In this document: piece by piece, positions 58,682-64,000 of the stretch
Layout: each line of letters begins with the position of its first letter
Numbering within the stretch: position 1 is the first letter of the stretch
Assembly: GCA_039654915.1 (NCBI GenBank)
Contig: CM077594.1
Coordinates: forward strand, 47,011,001 to 47,075,000
Length of the DNA stretch: 64,000 nt
Source of the DNA: Aquilaria yunnanensis
Taxonomy: Eukaryota; Streptophyta; Magnoliopsida; Malvales; Thymelaeaceae
Reading direction: 5' to 3'
Translations under genes and position numbers: made by a program
The notes under the pieces: model-generated
Seen by the model: the letters and a program-made list of their open reading frames with translations, nothing else
Database searches by the model: none
Told to the model about the DNA's origin: nothing

Positions 58682-61168
58682 TGTTACCCACTCTGCGGTA
58701 GTCCAATTATGGTGCCAAAACTGTGCATTTAAACTGCCAGGATTGGTGTGTCCTATAGGTCATCAGAACAACACCCCTAGTGTACATACTCAAGTGACCC
58801 TCTTGAGCACTATGTAAATACATGCATATTGGTCTAACCATGACACACATATTTACATTTATGCACACTATGGTAGCTAAGAAGGAAAACACTAGCATAA
58901 GTCTTATTTTTGGCTTCCAGACATTAGGCAATCCTGTGAAGTTCTAGTGGCCAGCTACTGCACCTGTAACTTCCACTAAACAACTGTATCATTCTAGCCA
59001 CATGGCTCCCTGTTTTATTTGCTCCATTATGAAGCAGATACTTAGAGCAAACCAAGGAATTTTTTTTTACATCAATAGCCCACCTATGGACCAAGTTATG
59101 GATTTTTGAAGTTAGTTACAAAATTCTGACCAAATGAACAGTAACTCAGCCATGTTTGCAACGTCATATCTTTGTCTACAAGGATCCAAATCTAGAAATT
59201 CGATATTCCTGTTCAACCTATAGATGTTCTCTAGGCGTGGTCAAAATTTCATACCAAGATTCATTCTGCACGGGGATATATTGAACTTTAGGTACATGGT
59301 TGAAATTCTGGCAACTTTTGGACCATTTTGCCCATACAATTTTTCCAAACCATGTAAACACTTCATTCACAAGGGGAAAGCCCTCCAAGGCTATCTTATA
59401 TATGTCCATTACACATAGGAATTAAATTCCATTTCTTTTAGCAACTTTATGTTGTCAAAATAGAATTTACAAGTAAGCAGCCCATCATTCACACTTAGGC
59501 AGCTTTGCACCACATCACTTACATGGCCAAAACATTACTCAAATGTTCACATACTTGTCTAATTTTATATACACTACATGTACATGAATACATGAACTAC
59601 AATATGGTCTTAACTCAGATAAATACGCACCCTAGGTTACAGGATGTCCTGAGACACAATGGACTCCAAAAACAGGATGTTGAACAGCTGCTGCAAAACA
59701 CAATAAGTACCACCATTAAAAATTCCAAATGTGCTCTTAAAATCACCAAACTTTCCAGATCAAAGCTAGACATATGGAAGTTCTTGTACCTGAAATTTTA
59801 GATTAAAAATCAAATCACAGTGGTTAGTTTGAAGGTGATCTTTCAGCTGGACCTGAAATGACCGAATTGAGGGGAGTAAGTTTCATTGAGAAACTTAGTA
59901 AGGGTAGCACTTGGATTCACTAGGCAATGTAACCATCAGTAAAACCTGCATCCAAAGACACTAAAACAAAAACACCATAAAGCATATATACAAGATATAG
60001 CAACCAAATGCAGCAGCCTAACACAAACAACAAACACATGAAATGTGGCAGCAGTGTATACCATAGGTTCGTCCATAAAACACATATAAACATAATCAAA
60101 TCACTATGGCAGCCCTCCTCAAGCTAATTCTTCATCTTAGGAGGATTTTAACACTAGTTAGTACTAACTTTGGGCTCCAGAAACCCTCATTTCACTGCCA
60201 TCTTTGTGCACTTGACAATAGGTCACAAAACCTTCAATAAGTGCACTCCCCTCAATAAGCTTGGTTCATCAAGCTCATGGCTCTCTTCCAACCTTAGCCA
60301 TAGCTCCATGGATGTTTAAAAATATAGAAAACAACCCATGAGAGCAAGAGAACCCTTACCAAAGTGGGTAGGCCAAAAATCAAGCTTGATCCTTGAAGTA
60401 TGCAAGAAATAGCTCTAGTTTTGCTTCCAATTGCTTCCTTTTGCCTTCAATTTCAATCAATTACAAGTTTGAAGGTGTGGTGGCTATGGAGGAAGTATGC
60501 CTATGTTCTTGGGCTGGGGGAGGACGAAAATGAGAGAGGGATAAGTGATTTAGCCACTTAAATGGCCCTAATTGAGCTTAAGGGCACCAAAACACACTTA
60601 ACAACTTTAACCTTGTTTTATGTCATTTTCCTTCTCACTAATTATGGTTTCTTTGTCTTAAACTCATTGGTACACATGTGCCCAACATTTTTGACTAATT
60701 ATCAAGTCTTGGCTGCCTCCCCCAAGGTGGGATAACCCCAAACTTCCACCCTTAGACTTAAGTCAAAAGCTTGAACACCTTAAGGTTTACACTAGGACAT
60801 TTAGGTACTTATTGCCTTTATTGTTTCTTTTCTCCAAACTTGTCTTCCATGAGTAATTTGGTCCTCCAATAGCACTTTCATCCCATTTATATCATTCCCA
60901 TAACTCTCAAAGTCTCTTTCTTGAGAGTTTTGCAATTAAGTACCCGAATTTCCAAAACCTTACCAAAAAGTCCACAAGTTGCTTAACAAACAATCAATCC
61001 TTAAGGCTTTTCTTGGGGGCAAGTTACCAACTTGGAACACTTTTAAGAAGGTGTTGATCATGCCTTTTACCCCCCACACTTCAATCACTATGATGAGAAT
61101 TACACAATATAATGGTTTTTAGCCGTTTTGACACACTTGTAATTCTCCTATTTTGTGAGGTGGTAACA
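58682..61168 (-). repeat. X3 5' LTR
   Basis: 2,487 bp, TGTTACCC...GGTAACA on the plus strand. Its last 271 bp (60898-61168) are part of the 1,203-bp tandem unit. Open frames within it are not genes. Confidence 0.92.
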
Positions 61169-61313
61169 AAATAGGCCTCCTTTTTCTTCTGTTTCTTTTG
61201 TAATCCATCCTTTATACTTTATCACACTTGTAATTCTCCAATTTTATGAGGTGGTAACAAAATAGGTCTCCTTTTTCTTCTGTTTCTTTTGTAATCCATC
61301 CTTTATACTTTAT
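61132..61313. repeat. 91-bp tandem duplication at the X3/Tat-C junction
   Basis: The stretch from CACACTTGTAATTCTCC to TACTTTAT is present at 61132-61222 and 61223-61313, differing at a few bases. Each copy holds the last 37 bp of the LTR, AAATA and about 50 bp of Tat-C. It is repeated inside every 1,203-bp unit. Confidence 0.9.
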
Positions 61314-62100
61314 CACCATATTAATGAAGTCTCTTCTTCTTCAATTAATGAAGTCTCTTTTCTTCAAAATTTTGGCTAAGGTTCTTGATGGACCTTCTTC
61401 GGGCACGAAGGGTGTCACGACCGTGTTCGATCTGTACCCATCCGGAAGACATCATCCTCTTTGGGAATTTAACGCAAGTTCAAATTGGTCAAGTGCCTTT
61501 TACACCGATCATGTTCGATTGACGTCCTTCGAGCAAAGTTGCCCTTCGGTCATACCTTCACTTGGACAACCACTTTCGTCGTACTTAGCATCTTTTCATT
61601 TTTGAAAATTTTCTAACTTCCAGTCATGGATTTTAGAAAATATTCCCCTTCGGCAACCACATTTAGCTGAAGGAGATGTTCATCTTCGGAGTAAGCATCT
61701 TCGATCATACCTACTCGGTGATTTTGCATGACTTTTTAATTGAAATTTTTTCTAAGTGTGCACTTTGGCACTTTTAGGGGATGAGCAACTATGCTCGGTT
61801 GACCTTTTTCGGTGCAACTTAACCTCCATCGTAGTTTTACCCCTTTTTCTTCAACTGTGTTCGGTTGGCATGATTTAATGACTACCATTTTCATGAATTT
61901 ACCCCTTTCGGTGTGATCATGTTCGGTCTTTCCCATCAGAATCGGGCATTTTTTATTCTTGTTCAAAAGCAAACATGTTCGGTCAAATATGCCTTCGGTC
62001 AAAAATGGAAATAATTTTGGAAGTAGTTTCGGAAAGAAACTCCTTCAGTAGTTACATCATGTTCGGTCAGTCACCCTCAGGGAGAATTGTACAATTTTTT
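61174..62100 (+). other. Tat-C sequence downstream of its antisense gene
   Basis: After the X3 target site the sequence continues the 3' region of the antisense gene. It shares with Tat-B 45060-45400 the order pyrimidine-rich tract, AATGAAGTCTC or AATAAAGACTC, AAAATTTTGGCTAAG, then many copies of TGTTCGGT and CTTCGG. I see no protein-coding motif. Integrase of Tat-C is expected further right, on the minus strand. Confidence 0.55.
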
Positions 62101-64000
62101 CCATAACTCTCAAAGTCTCTTTCTTGAGAGTTTTGCAATTAAGTACCCGAATTTCCAAAACCTTACCAAAAAGTCCACAAGTTGCTTAACAAACAATCAA
62201 TCCTTAAGGCTTTTCTTGGGGGCAAGTTACCAACTTGGAACACTTTTAAGAAGGTGTTGATCATGCCTTTTACCCCCCACACTTCAATCACTATGATGAG
62301 AATTACACAATATAATGGTTTTTAGCCGTTTTGACACACTTGTAATTCTCCTATTTTGTGAGGTGGTAACAAAATAGGCCTCCTTTTTCTTCTGTTTCTT
62401 TTGTAATCCATCCTTTATACTTTATCACACTTGTAATTCTCCAATTTTATGAGGTGGTAACAAAATAGGTCTCCTTTTTCTTCTGTTTCTTTTGTAATCC
62501 ATCCTTTATACTTTATCACCATATTAATGAAGTCTCTTCTTCTTCAATTAATGAAGTCTCTTTTCTTCAAAATTTTGGCTAAGGTTCTTGATGGACCTTC
62601 TTCGGGCACGAAGGGTGTCACGACCGTGTTCGATCTGTACCCATCCGGAAGACATCATCCTCTTTGGGAATTTAACGCAAGTTCAAATTGGTCAAGTGCC
62701 TTTTACACCGATCATGTTCGATTGACGTCCTTCGAGCAAAGTTGCCCTTCGGTCATACCTTCACTTGGACAACCACTTTCGTCGTACTTAGCATCTTTTC
62801 ATTTTTGAAAATTTTCTAACTTCCAGTCATGGATTTTAGAAAATATTCCCCTTCGGCAACCACATTTAGCTGAAGGAGATGTTCATCTTCGGAGTAAGCA
62901 TCTTCGATCATACCTACTCGGTGATTTTGCATGACTTTTTAATTGAAATTTTTTCTAAGTGTGCACTTTGGCACTTTTAGGGGATGAGCAACTATGCTCG
63001 GTTGACCTTTTTCGGTGCAACTTAACCTCCATCGTAGTTTTACCCCTTTTTCTTCAACTGTGTTCGGTTGGCATGATTTAATGACTACCATTTTCATGAA
63101 TTTACCCCTTTCGGTGTGATCATGTTCGGTCTTTCCCATCAGAATCGGGCATTTTTTATTCTTGTTCAAAAGCAAACATGTTCGGTCAAATATGCCTTCG
63201 GTCAAAAATGGAAATAATTTTGGAAGTAGTTTCATAAAGAAACTCCTTCAGTAGTTACATCATGTTCGGTCAGTCACCCTCAGGGAGAATTGTACAATTT
63301 TTTCCATAACTCTCAAAGTCTCTTTCTTGAGAGTTTTGCAATTAAGTACCCGAATTTCCAAAACCTTACCAAAAAGTCCACAAGTTGCTTAACAAACAAT
63401 CAATCCTTAAGGCTTTTCTTGGGGGCAAGTTACCAACTTGGAACACTTTTAAGAAGGTGTTGATCATGCCTTTTACCCCCCACACTTCAATCACTATGAT
63501 GAGAATTACACAATATAATGGTTTTTAGCCGTTTTGACACACTTGTAATTCTCCTATTTTGTGAGGTGGTAACAAAATAGGCCTCCTTTTTCTTCTGTTT
63601 CTTTTGTAATCCATCCTTTATACTTTATCACACTTGTAATTCTCCAATTTTATGAGGTGGTAACAAAATAGGTCTCCTTTTTCTTCTGTTTCTTTTGTAA
63701 TCCATCCTTTATACTTTATCACCATATTAATGAAGTCTCTTCTTCTTCAATTAATGAAGTCTCTTTTCTTCAAAATTTTGGCTAAGGTTCTTGATGGACC
63801 TTCTTCGGGCTCGAAGGGTGTCACGACCGTGTTCGGTCTGTACCCATCCGGAAGACATCATCCTCTTTAGGAATTTAACGCAAGTTCAAATTGGTCAAGT
63901 GCCTTTTACACCGATCATGTTCGATTGACGTCCTTCGAGCAAAGTTGCCCTTCGGTCATACCTTCACTTGGACAACCACTTTCGTCGTACTTAGCATCTT

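Larger units (their letters stand above)
54672..61168 (-). mobile_element. X3: gag-only deletion derivative of family X (chromovirus), minus orientation
   Basis: Two LTRs of 2,487 bp (54672-57158 and 58682-61168) flank only 1,523 bp of internal sequence. Exact AAATA duplications lie at 54667-54671 and 61169-61173. On the minus strand: primer-binding site (58665-58676), gag, a fused integrase tail, polypurine tract (57159-57172). Protease, reverse transcriptase, RNase H and most of integrase are missing. The LTRs differ by several percent (about nine differences in the first 95 bp), so the insertion is much older than T1. Confidence 0.93.
60898..64000. repeat. 1,203-bp tandem triplication spanning the X3/Tat-C junction
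   Basis: Units start with CCATAACTCTC at 60898, 62101 and 63304 (third unit cut by the window end after 697 bp). Each contains the last 271 bp of the X3 LTR, the target site and about 930 bp of Tat-C sequence. The units are almost identical; visible differences include GG against AT near 62028/63231 and three single bases near 63811-63870. The paired open frames 61324-61605/62527-62808 and 61736-62002/62939-63235 come from this repetition. Confidence 0.95.

Noticed and set aside
61324..61605. Identical 93-codon open frames at 61324 and 62527, suggesting a duplicated gene
   Set aside because: They are part of the 1,203-bp tandem repeat and lie in Tat-C spacer. No domain is visible.
1..64000. 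tRNA, rRNA or small RNA genes
   Set aside because: I found only tRNA-complementary primer sites, no cloverleaf-forming gene or rRNA-like block.

Overview
This window is pure repeat-rich flowering-plant DNA, most likely from a eudicot with a large genome. No host gene, tRNA or rRNA is visible. Every stretch that can be identified belongs to LTR retrotransposons: Ty3/gypsy chromoviruses, Ty3/gypsy Tat-type elements with an extra RNase H, and Ty1/copia. Most are nested in one another, and eight insertions have directly readable 5-bp target-site duplications (TSDs), plus one imperfect pair. The family names used here (T1, Cop1, Tat-A/B/C, X, Y, Z, K1) are my own labels.

Left part (1-7968): a minus-strand gag relic is split by solo LTR X1 (978-6223), which itself holds solo LTR Y1 (2779-5545). 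An unassigned stretch and an LTR-like remnant follow.

Middle left (7969-39836): Tat-A (plus strand) starts at 7969. Its 5' LTR carries solo LTR Z1 (8692-10107). Its heavily mutated gag-PR-RT-RH-aRH-IN runs to 14834, where X2 (minus strand) enters the integrase. The X2 3' LTR is split by solo LTR Z2 (15127-35714). Z2 is split by the copia element Cop1 (16372-35536). Cop1 is split by solo LTR Z3 (21581-22598) in pol and by the complete gypsy element T1 (24788-34633) in its 3' LTR. So Tat-A, X2, Z2, Cop1 and T1 form a five-level nest. T1 is the youngest: its two 2,511-bp LTRs differ at about seven positions, and its gag-pol frame of 1,574 codons is open from end to end. X2 resumes at 35720 and ends in its integrase at 38947, where a chromovirus LTR fragment (K1) begins.

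Right part (39837-64000): Tat-C (minus strand) starts with its 3' LTR (39837-40701). Next comes an antisense gene on the plus strand with its own TATA box, apparent introns, a Transposase_28-like first exon and a coiled-coil exon. Y2 (41386-52129) interrupts this gene near its 5' end. Y2 itself holds Tat-B (minus, 44648-51666), which has a recognisable gag-PR-RT-RH-aRH-IN and the tail of its own antisense gene. X3 (54672-61168), a gag-only deletion derivative, interrupts the Tat-C antisense gene at its stop codon. The window ends in a 1,203-bp tandem triplication that spans the X3/Tat-C junction.

Functionally, only T1 looks able to encode a full replication machinery. The rest are solo LTRs or broken copies. 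The non-coding structures most worth attention are a 10-bp-phased AGCT palindrome array in the Cop1 LTR, a 143-bp repeat with a conserved hairpin motif in the Y LTR, a cluster of GC-rich palindromes in the T1 LTR, and the antisense gene of the Tat elements. All calls come from reading the sequence; no database search was possible.
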